From assembly GCA_945865405.1 (NCBI GenBank), contig CAMBDS010000001.1, positions 248,001 through 312,000 on the forward strand: a stretch of 64,000 nucleotides of DNA, read 5' to 3'. This DNA is from Caldithrix abyssi DSM 13497 (GTDB lineage: Bacteria > Electryoneota > AABM5-125-24 > Hatepunaeales > Hatepunaeaceae). The translations under genes were made by a program, and so were the position numbers. Under the pieces are notes generated by a model that saw only the letters and a list, made by a program, of their open reading frames with translations, did not search any database and was not told the origin of the DNA. Below, in pieces: positions 1 to 10,849 of the stretch. Each line of letters begins with the position of its first letter. The first letter of the stretch is position 1.

Positions 1-3000
1 GATGTCCCCGGCTACGCCGGGCGGTTGGTCGTGGCCATACTCGGGGTTGTCGTGGGTGTTGACGACGGCGATGTTGATGGGGTCACGGAGACCGCCGCGA
101 TCATCCTCGATCTTGACCTCGCGCCACTCGTTGCCGACGATTTCCATGGTGGCGATCTCGATGGGAGCCTGGCGACGAAAACCGGTGAACCAAAGGCGGA
201 CGTAGTCGAATTGGGTGAGGCTCGGTTTGCCGACGGCGAGGGTGTCGGTCAACGGGATGCGATAAAGTCTCCAGCCCTTGGGATTGCCTTGTCCGCCGAC
301 GATGTAGCGGTTGAGGTCGCCTTCGCTGAGGTCGATGCGGTAGCGGTAGAAGTCGTTGGCACCGTCGGCGAAGCCATCACCGGAGAGATCTTCGGTGTCG
401 GGGATGCGGCCTCCTTCGTCGGAGGGTGATTTGGTGCCGTTGCCCTCTGTTCCGTTCAGGAAGCGCCACTCGCCGCCGGTGGTGTTGGCGGTCCAGTCGT
501 CATAGGAGGGGAGGCTATCGTATTCGATACCGTTGATAAAGCTATAATCTAACGGGTCAACTGCAGCTTTGCCGTCGAATCCGGTGTCCTCTTCCTTGGT
601 GACCACACCATCACCGGTGTTGAAGCCGGGTCGGGGGAGGTCTTCGGTGTTGGACTTGCCGTTGGGGATGACATCCTCTGAAATGCGTCCGAGGTCAAAG
701 TAGATCGTTCCTTGCCGGGCAGAACGAACGTTGAGCCAGACCTCGAGGTATTTCGACTGCGACTGATCGGCGTAACCGGGGCCAAGGTAGCGCATCAAGC
801 CGCCCCAGCTTTTTTCAGGGTCGATTCCGGCTGGAAGAGGGCTATCCCAGACACCCCACCACGGCTGGAACTCGATCATAAAGGTTTGGATTCTCGATTC
901 CTGTGTCGTCGATTCCCGCTCGGGCCAGATGTCGGAGATTTTGATCTGATCGGGGTTGTACCAGAGGACGCGCCCACGCTGACGCTCCCACCTGCCTGCG
1001 CCTCGAGAATCGGGGAGAGGGAAACTTGAGGGAGTCCATTGACGACGGGTGATGCCGAGAGGAGTGGAGCGTTTGATCGACTCGAAGTCATCGACGTAGG
1101 CGACGCCGTTGTTATCGCCAGTTGAGGGGGAGGAGAGGCTGTTCGGGTTGGGGAAAACTTGAGCGATTTCAGCAGAGAAGGAGATGTTCGAGGGGGCGAC
1201 AGTCTCGATGAACGGCAGCCAGTCCACAGCGCGGGTGAGGAACTCGGGCTTGAAGCGAAGCTGAGTGTTGACATCCCAGACGGTGTTCTCTTTTGGCTCG
1301 CCACCGACCCGGACGCGCTGTTCGACAGTTTTCTGGCTCAGGTGAAGCAATGTCGCGCCGATGGTGGAGTTCTCCCAAAGTTCATATTCGGCGCGAATAC
1401 CGAGCATTGTCTGGGTGTCGAGCTGGAAGATCTGGCCGGTTTCGTACTTGATTTCGAGGTCAGCTCCGGGAGCAGTTGCTTCTTTGTTGACAATCGTCAG
1501 CGAGCCGGTGATGTAGTCGATAGAGTAGTCTGTTCCGCGAGACAAGCGCCTGCCGTTAAGGATAACCTCCTCAGAGCCTTCGAGTACGCCGAAGCCGAGG
1601 CTGTAGCTGGAAGAGGCGTCGGAGTATTGGACGATGATGGTGAAGTTCGAGGGAGGGATCCGGTCAAGGCCGCCTGAGCCAGCGGCAGTGACATAGATTG
1701 CTGAGTCGCGGTCAGCATCGGCAAGAAGCACGAGCGAGGTGTCGATGACTCCTTGTTCGCTGATGTGATACCAGCCTTCGGGATTGAAGGGGTGAAGGTC
1801 GGGGAAGCGGAGTTCGCCATGCTGAAAATCGACGAACATCGGATCGATTTTGCCGTCAACGCCGGGGATGCCGACATTGAAAAGGTCGAGGTCGAAAATG
1901 GCAATGTAGGTGCGGTCGGTACCGCCGATGTCCTTGCCGACGTCTTTTCCATCACCGCCGTCGCCATCGGTTTTGGTGATTTTTGCACCGAAGCTCTCTT
2001 CGGAGATTCCGGTAGCTTGCAGATCATAGACGTTGCGCCACATCAGATCCCATGTGGCGTCGGTTGGCTGGGGGCTTTTCGGCTGGATCAGTTTGAGGAT
2101 AAAGGGGTTATCTTCCGTCGTGTTGTCGGTAGGGTCAAGATCGCCGAAAGTTCCTGCCGAGGATGACCATGCGGCGGCGAGGATAGTCTCGTTCTCAAGG
2201 GAACGAGTCAGCCGTATCGTCCCCAATTCCAGGTCGTAGAGGTAGTCAGTTTCCGGCTCGAGGCGAATGAAATTCCCCTGCTGGTGTTCCTTATCGACCT
2301 GTTGACCGACCCTGAAGGAGTCGCTGACATCGAAAAATGCCCAGCCTGTGATGGCGGTTTCGTTTTCACCGGCGCGCACATATTTATAGACGTCGAGACG
2401 GGTGATTGTTGGTGAAAGCCCAGTGCGGACGTGCTTCATGCCGGCGTCGAAAAACTTGTAATTTTCGCGGTAGTTGTGGTCAAGGAAGAAGTAGCGCCCT
2501 TGGACAAATGAGCGCGGTTTGATGCGGAGGCCTTCGCTTTTGGCGGCTCCGCCAGAGATTTTCTTCGAGTTTTTCTCGCCTTTGTCGAGACTGGCGATGG
2601 TAATCAGCTTCAAGGGACCAAGCTTCGATTCGGTCTTGAAGCCGAAGAGGCCTTTGTGGTTGCTGGAAGCGGTTGCGAGCCTTGAACCGCCGAGGCTTAG
2701 GGAGACGTTACCGGCTTCGACAGACTGGATGATTTCGTCTTCATCGCCTTTGTAGCGGACGCGGAGGCTGTTTTCAAACTCGAACAGTTTTTCGGAGTCC
2801 TGATCGATCTCAACCGAGACTTTTTCGCCGACCTTGCCCTTGATGTTGAACTGCTGTTTCTGATTGATCTTGAAGGCGTAGTTGGTCGGGTTTTTGTTGT
2901 CGGCCTGATACTCGTCCTTTTTCTCGGTCGAGAGGCTGCCGTCGATCTGGATCGAACCCGAAACGGTCAAACCGATGTTGGGGCCTCCGAAGATGCGCTG

Positions 3001-3864
3001 GGCTCGCTTGGACTTGAAGACGGGGACCTTCAGTTCGAGACCGAGTCCCTCTTTCTTCTCGGCGACGGGGAGTTTGGCGATCACGGCGAGGCGGCGGTTC
3101 ATGCGGTCATTGAGTGCGCCTTGACGGACGATGTAGGAATCGGCGGGGAGCGCGCCCGTCAGGGCGAGATCGGAGCCGTCGAGCGATTGAGAGAAGGTGA
3201 CGAATCCGGTGGTGGTGTCGAGGGCTGATTTGACATCGATCTGCAAGCCTATCATGCCGATGTTGGTCGGATGCCAGGGTGGCGGAGCGGTCGAATCGAC
3301 GGGAGCGGAGGCTTGCTGGTCAAGAGAGTCGCCTTCGGCAAATCCACCGGATGAGGTTCCGGAGGATCCTGTACCGGCTGAGGGAGGTTGGGTTTCGCCA
3401 GGTAGAGACAAAGTGTCGGGGCTTGCCGCAAGTTCATCAAGAGGAGCTTTCAGGGAGTCAGGAAGCAGTTCGGGTGGCTCGACAAAGACTGGTTCGGGTG
3501 GAACTGCTGCGAGGGAGGTATCGGGCGCAAGTGAGTCGGCGACAAGGGTGTCGGGGGCGTGTGGTAAAGCTGAAAGAGTATCGGCGGCGAGAGATTCCAA
3601 GGACAGGGAGTCGGTTGCAAGGGAGTCTGCCAGGCTGTCGAGTAGGGTCGAGTCGAGACGCATTGTATCGATGGCAGAGGAATCCCAAATCGTGCTGGAT
3701 AGCCCGATGCGGGGGGGGAAGCGGACGGGGTCAACCATTTGATCGAGCGGAGTTATCCTCCTGAAGCCGACCTCGGCAGTTGCCGTACCACACGATACCT
3801 GGAGCGCGACAAGTGCGACAATCCAGAGCGGAAGTCGCAGAGTGCAGCGCGTTGCTTTCAGCAT
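1..3864 (-). CDS. sprA: SprA/Sov-family T9SS outer-membrane translocon, N-terminal part (3' end beyond window)
   Basis: Open minus-strand frame from ATG at 3864 to the left edge, same frame at both ends; not in the ORF track because no stop lies in the window. Translation contains SprA-like segments (e.g. IGLTVSGSIQIDGSLSTEKKDEYQADNKNPTNYAFKINQKQQFNIKGKVGEKVSVEIDQDSE, DYSIDYITGSLTIVNKEATAPGADLEIKYE, AYVDDFESIKRSTPLGITRRQWTPSS). Confidence 0.88.
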   Translation of the reverse strand, partial: MLKATRCTLRLPLWIVALVALQVSCGTATAEVGFRRITPLDQMVDPVRFPPRIGLSSTIWDSSAIDTMRLDSTLLDSLADSLATDSLSLESLAADTLSALPHAPDTLVADSLAPDTSLAAVPPEPVFVEPPELLPDSLKAPLDELAASPDTLSLPGETQPPSAGTGSSGTSSGGFAEGDSLDQQASAPVDSTAPPPWHPTNIGMIGLQIDVKSALDTTTGFVTFSQSLDGSDLALTGALPADSYIVRQGALNDRMNRRLAVIAKLPVAEKKEGLGLELKVPVFKSKRAQRIFGGPNIGLTVSGSIQIDGSLSTEKKDEYQADNKNPTNYAFKINQKQQFNIKGKVGEKVSVEIDQDSEKLFEFENSLRVRYKGDEDEIIQSVEAGNVSLSLGGSRLATASSNHKGLFGFKTESKLGPLKLITIASLDKGEKNSKKISGGAAKSEGLRIKPRSFVQGRYFFLDHNYRENYKFFDAGMKHVRTGLSPTITRLDVYKYVRAGENETAITGWAFFDVSDSFRVGQQVDKEHQQGNFIRLEPETDYLYDLELGTIRLTRSLENETILAAAWSSSAGTFGDLDPTDNTTEDNPFILKLIQPKSPQPTDATWDLMWRNVYDLQATGISEESFGAKITKTDGDGGDGKDVGKDIGGTDRTYIAIFDLDLFNVGIPGVDGKIDPMFVDFQHGELRFPDLHPFNPEGWYHISEQGVIDTSLVLLADADRDSAIYVTAAGSGGLDRIPPSNFTIIVQYSDASSSYSLGFGVLEGSEEVILNGRRLSRGTDYSIDYITGSLTIVNKEATAPGADLEIKYETGQIFQLDTQTMLGIRAEYELWENSTIGATLLHLSQKTVEQRVRVGGEPKENTVWDVNTQLRFKPEFLTRAVDWLPFIETVAPSNISFSAEIAQVFPNPNSLSSPSTGDNNGVAYVDDFESIKRSTPLGITRRQWTPSSFPLPDSRGAGRWERQRGRVLWYNPDQIKISDIWPERESTTQESRIQTFMIEFQPWWGVWDSPLPAGIDPEKSWGGLMRYLGPGYADQSQSKYLEVWLNVRSARQGTIYFDLGRISEDVIPNGKSNTEDLPRPGFNTGDGVVTKEEDTGFDGKAAVDPLDYSFINGIEYDSLPSYDDWTANTTGGEWRFLNGTEGNGTKSPSDEGGRIPDTEDLSGDGFADGANDFYRYRIDLSEGDLNRYIVGGQGNPKGWRLYRIPLTDTLAVGKPSLTQFDYVRLWFTGFRRQAPIEIATMEIVGNEWREVKIEDDRGGLRDPINIAVVNTHDNPEYGHDQPPGVAGDI

Positions 3865-4067
3865 ACGGGTTAGGAACCCTTTAGTTAGGAAAGAAATGGT
3901 ATCGAACGGTTCGCTGGCAGCCTCTTAACTTGGTTGACGAAACGAAGGTTATGCGAAAATCGGACGGCACCTGTTGGTGCAAACAGACAATTTACGATTG
4001 AAGACCGTACAAAGCAAGGTGATATGACGGGTGCGACCGGTAAGGATGGCTTTTGGTTGACCAAGTA

Positions 4068-4232
4068 GGGCGATGACGAGCATCGCCCGTACGGGGAGCC
4101 TTTACCTTGCCTCAAGATCTACCTTGCCGCAGGGTGAGGACACCCTGCGGCAGAGAATCTGAGCCTGATGCAGGCAGACGAGGGCGTCTGCCTGCGGAGA
4201 TCTTGAAATGTGTCACACGAAACGTGTGACAC
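4068..4232. repeat. Cluster of four palindromic hairpin modules
   Basis: GGGCGATG-ACGAG-CATCGCCC (4068-4088), GCCGCAGGGTG-AGG-ACACCCTGCGGC (4126-4151), GCAGGCAGACG-AGGG-CGTCTGCCTGC (4170-4195), GTGTCACACG-AAA-CGTGTGACAC (4210-4232); related modules recur at 40.3, 43.2, 44.8, 45.6-45.9 and 59.3 kb. Confidence 0.85.
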
Positions 4233-4422
4233 CACAGCAACCACAATGAATACAGATGACGTGTGACACAACAACATAAAACTATTGCTACAATTGCCAT
4301 TCATGACTTGATTTTTTAGGGAAAAATCATTAAAATGTTGGCTACATTCCCCGTGTAATATCGCGTCCTTGGTTTTACGGCAGAACTTCTATTCCCCCTA
4401 CCCTAATTTTGGGAGTCCCTTT

Positions 4423-7400
4423 ATGATTTCGTTACAGCCAAAAGTCCTTTTCATCCTCTTGTTGCTGGCGCTACCCATTGGTGCTTCGGCGACCCAGGTG
4501 AACAGTTCCGTTGCCGCGGATCAGGTTTGGCGGCGTGGGGATTCTCCGGTCGAAGTGACGAGGTTGATCGCTGTCGAGCGCGAGGCGACGCTCACCATCG
4601 AAGCTGGCGTCACGGTGAGATTCTCTACTGGCGCTGGAATCATCATCAACGGAAACTTACGGGCTGACGGAACTCCCGCCGATCAGGTCGTCTTTACATC
4701 AGCAGAAGGTAGCGAAGCGGGATCATGGGGAGGACTTTTCTTCCGCAATCCGGCTTCGCCCAAAGCTTACGACGATCAATTCAAACCTAATGGTCAAGGG
4801 AGCTGGCTCGTCAACTGCGTTCTTGAGAACGGCGGAAATCTCGAGGTCGAGGGGGGATCGGTACTTACAATTCAATCTGCCGCGCCTTATGTCGGCAACT
4901 CGACCATCCGCAACTCCAAAGCCGTAACCGGCACAATCCGCTGTCTGAACTCAGCTGAACCACTCTTTGTAAACTGTTCGATAGTGGGAAATGTTTCCGC
5001 TCGTGGCGGAGCACTTTCGTCAGGCGTTAGTTCGAAGCCACGTTTGATAGGGTGTTCGATTACCGGCAACGAAGCGACTGACAACGGTGGAGCGATTTAT
5101 GTTTCGCTCGCCGACATATCTATAACTGGTTCGATTATCAATGGCAACAAGGCTGGAACAGATGGCGGGGCGATATTTGCAGTCCGGGCCGCTGAATTTA
5201 TTTTGATCGAGAACGTCTTTGAGGTGAACCGTGCAGGTGCCGGATCGAACGTCATCGTCCTGAATGACCGGTTCAACGCCAACATCAAAGGCAACACGTT
5301 TGAGCCGGTTGGGACAGTTATCACTCTTCAGAAAGCAATTGGCGTACTTGACGTCTCGGGGAATTACTGGGGAAATGCTGATCCGGAAGTATTCAAGGAC
5401 TTGATTCACGACCGTAACGATGATGGAGTCGAACCGCTCGTAACTTACCTTCCGACACTTTTTGCACCTTCCAGGAAGACTCCGGTCAATCCAAGTCAGA
5501 TCGACAAGATTTTTCTCTGCCGTAATGACAGCTATGCCGATCCGATTCCACGAGGTGTGGCGAGTGGTGCTCCGTTGCGGATACGGCTTGACGGAAAGGA
5601 CGCCAATCCCGGCTTTGCCGATGCGATTTCGGTAACCGTTGCTTCTGAAATCGACAACGACGGGATTCAGGTAACGTTACATGAGACAGGAATCAATACC
5701 GGCGTTTATACCGGGTTGTCGATGGTGGCGGCTAAAAGTGACCAAAAGGCATTCGTGATAGGAAGCCAGGAAGGTGGGAGCATTTCGATTTGGTCGCCGG
5801 TGAAGGACGATCTGCGAGCAACTTACAACACCTTGACGCCGAAACCTGTAGTTGCAGATCTGGCGATAATCGGATCGAGCGATAACACTCATTTGACCAA
5901 ACATATGCCGACTTTCAGTTGGTCGTACTACGAACCGATTGACAGGCCGCAGAGGTCATACAAAATTGAAGTAGACAAAGACGGCGGAAATGACGTTTGG
6001 AACAGCGGCGAAATCAAAGGCTTCGAATCGGAGACAATTTACGACGGCAGAAAATTAGAGGATGGTGAATCGTATAAATTTCAGATTGTGGTCAACAGCG
6101 GCAAATATTGGAGCGATTCGGCGATACTTCAGTTCAGGATGAATAGTTTGCCTTCCGCACCGATTCCAATGCGGCCGGAAGAAGGGTCGGTCGTTCCGAC
6201 TCGCACGCCACAGTTGGCGACAGGAATTTCATCTGATCGCGAAGGCGATGCGCTAACCTATTCTTTCGAAATTGATGCAGTTTCTGGAGCGAATGGTCAA
6301 CAGGCGAAATCGGAATTGAACGGGACGAACGAGGTTGTCTGGACGCCGGGCGAGCCATTGGTCGAGAACGCCACTTACCATTTTCGTGGTCAGGCGGCCG
6401 ATCCATTTGAGGTAGGCGCTTGGGGAAAGTACCAACTGTTTTATGTCAACTCGCTTGAGGAAGCTCCGCTGGCGTTTGATGTCTCTTCACCTGTCAGTGG
6501 CGATGTTTATGACCTTCACCCGACCCTCGAGTGGAGTACCGCAGTTGACGCAGATCCACTATCGAATGTTGTATACGGCATAGAGATTGCCAAAGGTGGC
6601 AACTGGCCCCAAGGGCGGAAGTACGAAGATATTTTCCCGACAAGTTTCCGCCTGCCCGATTCGCTTGAGAACAAGGCTGAGTATCAGTGGCGCGTCACGG
6701 CAACCGATAACACAGCTCGCAAGACAATGTCGAGCAGAATCGGGAAATTCCGTGTCGATACGACGCCTACCACGCCGACGATTATCGCACCAAAGTCGGG
6801 TGAAGAGCGGAAGCCGGAACCATCGATGGTAACTTCCGCTAAATCAGCAGAAGAGCGGATTCAGAAAACCACATTGAATTGGAGCCCATCAACTGATCCG
6901 AATCCCAATGACGTAATCACATACGAGATCGAAGTATTCAAGGACGCCGCTTCGCCGAAGGTACTCGCGAACATGACCGGATGGTCGGCAACCGAGATCG
7001 CAACGGGCCAACTGCAAGGTTGGGAATCGCTCAACGACAACACGATCTACCAGTGGCGGGTGAAGGCTCGCGACAACCACAACGCCGCCTCTGAGTTCAG
7101 CACCTCTGGCTCGTTCTTCAACAACTCTCGCAACGACACTCCGACCCCCCCAGCCTCAGTGACAGCTCCCAGCGCCAACGTCACCGGCACAACGACCGTG
7201 ACGTTTGGCTGGACGCCGGGAACCGACGCGGACATGTCGGACGGGATGATGACGCTGATGTACGAGGTTGATGCAGTTGTCGGGACTTTTGAAACGGGTG
7301 ATGTGAGACATTTCAGGTCGAACCCGGGCGATAAGGAGCTGTCCGTTGCCCTCGACGACAATAGGGTCTGGAAGTACCACGTCAGAACAGTCGATGATGA

Positions 7401-9429
7401 CGGTGCGGCTTCGGCCTGGACTTCGACGAAGGAAGTGCTCGTCAACGCTGAAGAGGATGCACCTACTCCGTTTGCGCTCGCCAACCCCACGTCAGGTGAA
7501 ACGGTTGCTGAGCTTGACTCAATCAGGCTCTTCTGGTCACCTTCATCAGACCCGGACTGGAACTCTTCGATCAAGTATAGGCTTGAGCTAACGGGAGCCG
7601 ACGGCAAGACATTCAAATACGAGACTTCGGCGACCGAGTATCTGCACAAGGTTCCACTCGCCAATGAGTCAACCTACACATGGAAAGTGACGGCGATTGA
7701 TAACACGAGTCGCGAGACGGTCTGCGTCAATGAATTCAGTGTGCGGACGAACACAACGCCGACAAGCCCGACCTCGATGGAGATCGCGGCGGAAATTCTG
7801 CCGAACGGACGGATCTCGTGGGGTGGCTCGTCAGACCCGAACCCTCGAGACAGGTTTGTCTATACACTCGACATTGCCAGCGACGAGAGCTTCGCGCCGA
7901 TAATTGTGCATAAGGAGGGGATCGCGCACGGAACCGGAACGATCAGCGTGGCGATCAACGAGCTGACGGGGTGGGAAAAGCTTCTTGACGACAAGGACTA
8001 CTATTTCCGGGTGAAAGCGACCGATAACCACGGCTTCAGTTCGGAGTGGATGTCGGCGGTGAAGTTCCGCTTTAATCTTGCCAATGACAACCCTACTGTT
8101 CCGATAGCCACTTTCAGTCCCTCCGGCGGGATCACGATCAGCGACCGGTCACCGGTATTGATGTGGGGAGCTTCGACGGATGAAGACCTCTCCGACCCGG
8201 CAAACAGCTTGATTTACGAGATTCGAATCGACGCAGATGGTGAAGTGGCAAAGAACGCTCTCTATGAGTTCAGCACTGCGCCCGGCGCGACCGAATTCCG
8301 CGTCCCGATGCCGCTTGGCGACAACAGTCCATGGGTTTGGGTAGTGAGGTCGAAAGACGATGGCGCAGGTGTTTCGCCGTGGAGCCCTCTTCAATCAGTA
8401 TTGTTGAACGTTCAGGAAGACTCGCCGTCGGCACCTGTTGCGACGAAGCCATATAACAGCCAGACTCTCAATGTGCTTGGGCCTGTCGGCTTCGGCTGGA
8501 TGAGATCGACCGATGCAGACTACAAGTCTTCTCTCACCTACCGAGTCGAGTACGGCACATCGGCAACTCTTTCCGGTGCGACGGAGAGCGCCGAGTTGAA
8601 AGACTCGACCTTCAGCGTTGCGGGACCTCTCGAAAATACGACCTACTACTGGCGGGTAATCGCAAAAGACAACACGGGGCTTGAGACTAAGTCGAGCATT
8701 GCCTCGTTCATACTTGACACCAGACCGACGATGCCGCAGGCGGCGATGCCTGCGGGTGGCGTGGAACTGAAGCCGGACGGCAGGTTTGCCTGGAGCGGAT
8801 CAGCCGACCCGAATCCGGCGGATGTGATTACGTACACAATGCAGATTGCAAGCGATGCGGGTTTTGGAACGGTTGCTGTCGAGTTGACGGGCTTGAAAGA
8901 GACGACTGTCGTTGCCACCAACCCGGGCTTGAAAGGCAAGCTTGCCGATAACGAGCACTATTACTGGCGAGTCAAGGCAACAGATAACCACAAGATCGAG
9001 TCGGCTTATGGGTCGGCGGTGGATTTTATCTACAATGAGAAGAACGACGCGCCATCCGGGTTTAGCCTGAAATCTCCGTCAAACGGAAGTCACCAGAATC
9101 CGGGTGAAGTGAAGCTCAGTTGGGGTAACGCCACCGATCCCGATCCGGGGTCGAAGGTCTCCTACACACTGATGTTTGCGCGTGACACCAAGTTCAGCGA
9201 CCGGGCGCAACGCTTCACAGGGCTTGCGGTTGGTGAATTCACCGTTCCGGGTGCGATGATAGAGGCTGGAGCGACTTATTACTGGAAGGTTTCGGCTGAA
9301 GACGGAATGGGCGGAACGTCGTTTGGATCTGATTCGGACAAGACTCCGTGGAGCTTCGTGATCGACGTGCCTCCGCCACCGCCTGCGCCGGTTGAAGCGG
9401 CTCCGGTGGCTCCGGGAACGGGGGGGTAA
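4423..9429 (+). CDS. Secreted protein with N-terminal beta-helix-like region and about ten Ig/FN3-like repeats
   Basis: Signal peptide MISLQPKVLFILLLLALPIGASA; recurring W-x-P/S-x3-D-x-D/N ... YxWRVxAxDNxxxxS motifs; Pro-rich C-terminus without a T9SS sorting domain. Confidence 0.8.
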   Translation: MISLQPKVLFILLLLALPIGASATQVNSSVAADQVWRRGDSPVEVTRLIAVEREATLTIEAGVTVRFSTGAGIIINGNLRADGTPADQVVFTSAEGSEAGSWGGLFFRNPASPKAYDDQFKPNGQGSWLVNCVLENGGNLEVEGGSVLTIQSAAPYVGNSTIRNSKAVTGTIRCLNSAEPLFVNCSIVGNVSARGGALSSGVSSKPRLIGCSITGNEATDNGGAIYVSLADISITGSIINGNKAGTDGGAIFAVRAAEFILIENVFEVNRAGAGSNVIVLNDRFNANIKGNTFEPVGTVITLQKAIGVLDVSGNYWGNADPEVFKDLIHDRNDDGVEPLVTYLPTLFAPSRKTPVNPSQIDKIFLCRNDSYADPIPRGVASGAPLRIRLDGKDANPGFADAISVTVASEIDNDGIQVTLHETGINTGVYTGLSMVAAKSDQKAFVIGSQEGGSISIWSPVKDDLRATYNTLTPKPVVADLAIIGSSDNTHLTKHMPTFSWSYYEPIDRPQRSYKIEVDKDGGNDVWNSGEIKGFESETIYDGRKLEDGESYKFQIVVNSGKYWSDSAILQFRMNSLPSAPIPMRPEEGSVVPTRTPQLATGISSDREGDALTYSFEIDAVSGANGQQAKSELNGTNEVVWTPGEPLVENATYHFRGQAADPFEVGAWGKYQLFYVNSLEEAPLAFDVSSPVSGDVYDLHPTLEWSTAVDADPLSNVVYGIEIAKGGNWPQGRKYEDIFPTSFRLPDSLENKAEYQWRVTATDNTARKTMSSRIGKFRVDTTPTTPTIIAPKSGEERKPEPSMVTSAKSAEERIQKTTLNWSPSTDPNPNDVITYEIEVFKDAASPKVLANMTGWSATEIATGQLQGWESLNDNTIYQWRVKARDNHNAASEFSTSGSFFNNSRNDTPTPPASVTAPSANVTGTTTVTFGWTPGTDADMSDGMMTLMYEVDAVVGTFETGDVRHFRSNPGDKELSVALDDNRVWKYHVRTVDDDGAASAWTSTKEVLVNAEEDAPTPFALANPTSGETVAELDSIRLFWSPSSDPDWNSSIKYRLELTGADGKTFKYETSATEYLHKVPLANESTYTWKVTAIDNTSRETVCVNEFSVRTNTTPTSPTSMEIAAEILPNGRISWGGSSDPNPRDRFVYTLDIASDESFAPIIVHKEGIAHGTGTISVAINELTGWEKLLDDKDYYFRVKATDNHGFSSEWMSAVKFRFNLANDNPTVPIATFSPSGGITISDRSPVLMWGASTDEDLSDPANSLIYEIRIDADGEVAKNALYEFSTAPGATEFRVPMPLGDNSPWVWVVRSKDDGAGVSPWSPLQSVLLNVQEDSPSAPVATKPYNSQTLNVLGPVGFGWMRSTDADYKSSLTYRVEYGTSATLSGATESAELKDSTFSVAGPLENTTYYWRVIAKDNTGLETKSSIASFILDTRPTMPQAAMPAGGVELKPDGRFAWSGSADPNPADVITYTMQIASDAGFGTVAVELTGLKETTVVATNPGLKGKLADNEHYYWRVKATDNHKIESAYGSAVDFIYNEKNDAPSGFSLKSPSNGSHQNPGEVKLSWGNATDPDPGSKVSYTLMFARDTKFSDRAQRFTGLAVGEFTVPGAMIEAGATYYWKVSAEDGMGGTSFGSDSDKTPWSFVIDVPPPPPAPVEAAPVAPGTGG

Positions 9430-9481
9430 GGGGTGGAATTGGGCTGAAACGAGAAACGAAAATATAGAATTATCGGGATAA

Positions 9482-10849
9482 ATGGATTTAGAAAGACGAT
9501 TAAGAAGCGAAGAAGTCGAGACTTCAGTCATCTATTGTGGTGATTGTTTTGCCAAGTTGGCTAAGTTGCCGGATGGGTGTGTAGACTTGGTTTACATCGA
9601 TCCCCCCTTTAACTCGAACCGCAATTATGAAGCATTTTGGGGCGACACAAAAGAAAAACGCGCTTTTGACGACCGATTCGGTGCTGTCGAACATTATGTA
9701 AATTATATGAGACCTCGCCTAATCCAACTTAATAGAGTTCTTAAGCTTTCAGCTTCATTTTACTATCACTGCGACTGGCATGCTTCTCATTACATAAAAG
9801 TGTTCTTAGATGAGCTGTTGGGAATTCAGAACTTTTTGGCTGAAGTTGTTTGGTGTTATCGAGAGCGAGGAATTAGCAAGCAGTACTGGAATAGAAAGCA
9901 TGATACAATCTTTAGCTACGCCAAGCACCTTGGTCGTCACACCTTTAACTACAACGATGTACTTGAAGCCTATTCTGAGGACTACCTTCTAAAGTTTAAA
10001 TACAAAGATGATGTAGGCAAATATCAGATCAGGGGAAAGAATATAAAGGGTAGCCCTGTCCAGCGGGCAGATGGGCTTACCCCTGAAGCAGAAACCAAAT
10101 ATCCTGGGCTTACTTATCGTCAGTATATGAAGGACGGTATCCTGCCATTGGATTGGTGGGTGATACCGCTGTTAAACAAGGCGGCGGCAGAACGACTCGG
10201 ATACCCCACTCAAAAGCCATTGATTCTCCTTGAGAAAATCATTAAGGCATCAACAAATCGCGATGATATTGTACTCGATGCATTTTGTGGTTGTGGAACT
10301 ACGTTAGTAGCGGCACAAAATTTGAAACGCAGATGGATTGGAATCGATATTTCTCCTACTGCATGTAGAGTAATGGCTAAACGATTAGTAGATAATTGTG
10401 GATTGGTCGAGGGGAAGGATTTTGTTGTTCGTGATATGCCGAAATCGATTGAGGAACTTCGAAAGTATCCTCCGTTTGAGTTTCAAAATTGGGCGATCAA
10501 TGCATTAGGTGGTGTCCCTTCAGCGCGCAAAGTTGCTGATTATGGAATAGATGGATATTTGTATCCATCCGAGCTTGAACCCGCAAAAAAGAAAGATAAC
10601 GAGGGCTTATTCGGGCCTGTAAATCGCCGGTATCCTGTCCAAGTTAAGCAATACCAATGTGGTCGCCCCGATATTGACAGTTTTGAAACAGCGATGCGTC
10701 GGGACAAGAGGAGTAAAGGTTTCTTCGTTGCATTGGACTATACTGAAGGAGCTAAGCGTGAGATAGAACGAGTAAAGCGCGAAGAAGGTTTGGAAATTAT
10801 TGCATTTACCGTACAACAAATAATTGATGAGGAAGCTCAGTATGAGTGA
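9482..10849 (+). CDS. Beta-class amino-methyltransferase fused to a C-terminal Mrr-like nuclease domain
   Basis: DPPFN (motif IV) precedes DAFCGCGTT (motif I); C-terminal FEFQNWAINALGG...YGIDGYLY...YPVQVKQY...KGFFVALDYTEGA resembles Mrr_cat with the D-(x)n-QxK variant. Confidence 0.8.
   Translation: MDLERRLRSEEVETSVIYCGDCFAKLAKLPDGCVDLVYIDPPFNSNRNYEAFWGDTKEKRAFDDRFGAVEHYVNYMRPRLIQLNRVLKLSASFYYHCDWHASHYIKVFLDELLGIQNFLAEVVWCYRERGISKQYWNRKHDTIFSYAKHLGRHTFNYNDVLEAYSEDYLLKFKYKDDVGKYQIRGKNIKGSPVQRADGLTPEAETKYPGLTYRQYMKDGILPLDWWVIPLLNKAAAERLGYPTQKPLILLEKIIKASTNRDDIVLDAFCGCGTTLVAAQNLKRRWIGIDISPTACRVMAKRLVDNCGLVEGKDFVVRDMPKSIEELRKYPPFEFQNWAINALGGVPSARKVADYGIDGYLYPSELEPAKKKDNEGLFGPVNRRYPVQVKQYQCGRPDIDSFETAMRRDKRSKGFFVALDYTEGAKREIERVKREEGLEIIAFTVQQIIDEEAQYE

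Noticed and set aside
1-2755. Numerous ORFs in the track (25..429 +, 1159..1677 +, 1497..2027 -, etc.)
   Set aside because: All lie out of frame within the continuous minus-strand SprA frame.
3197-3764. Ser/Arg-rich plus-strand ORFs (3197..3742, 3279..3764)
   Set aside because: Antisense to the Pro/Ser/Asp-rich N-terminal part of the SprA-like gene; composition artefact.
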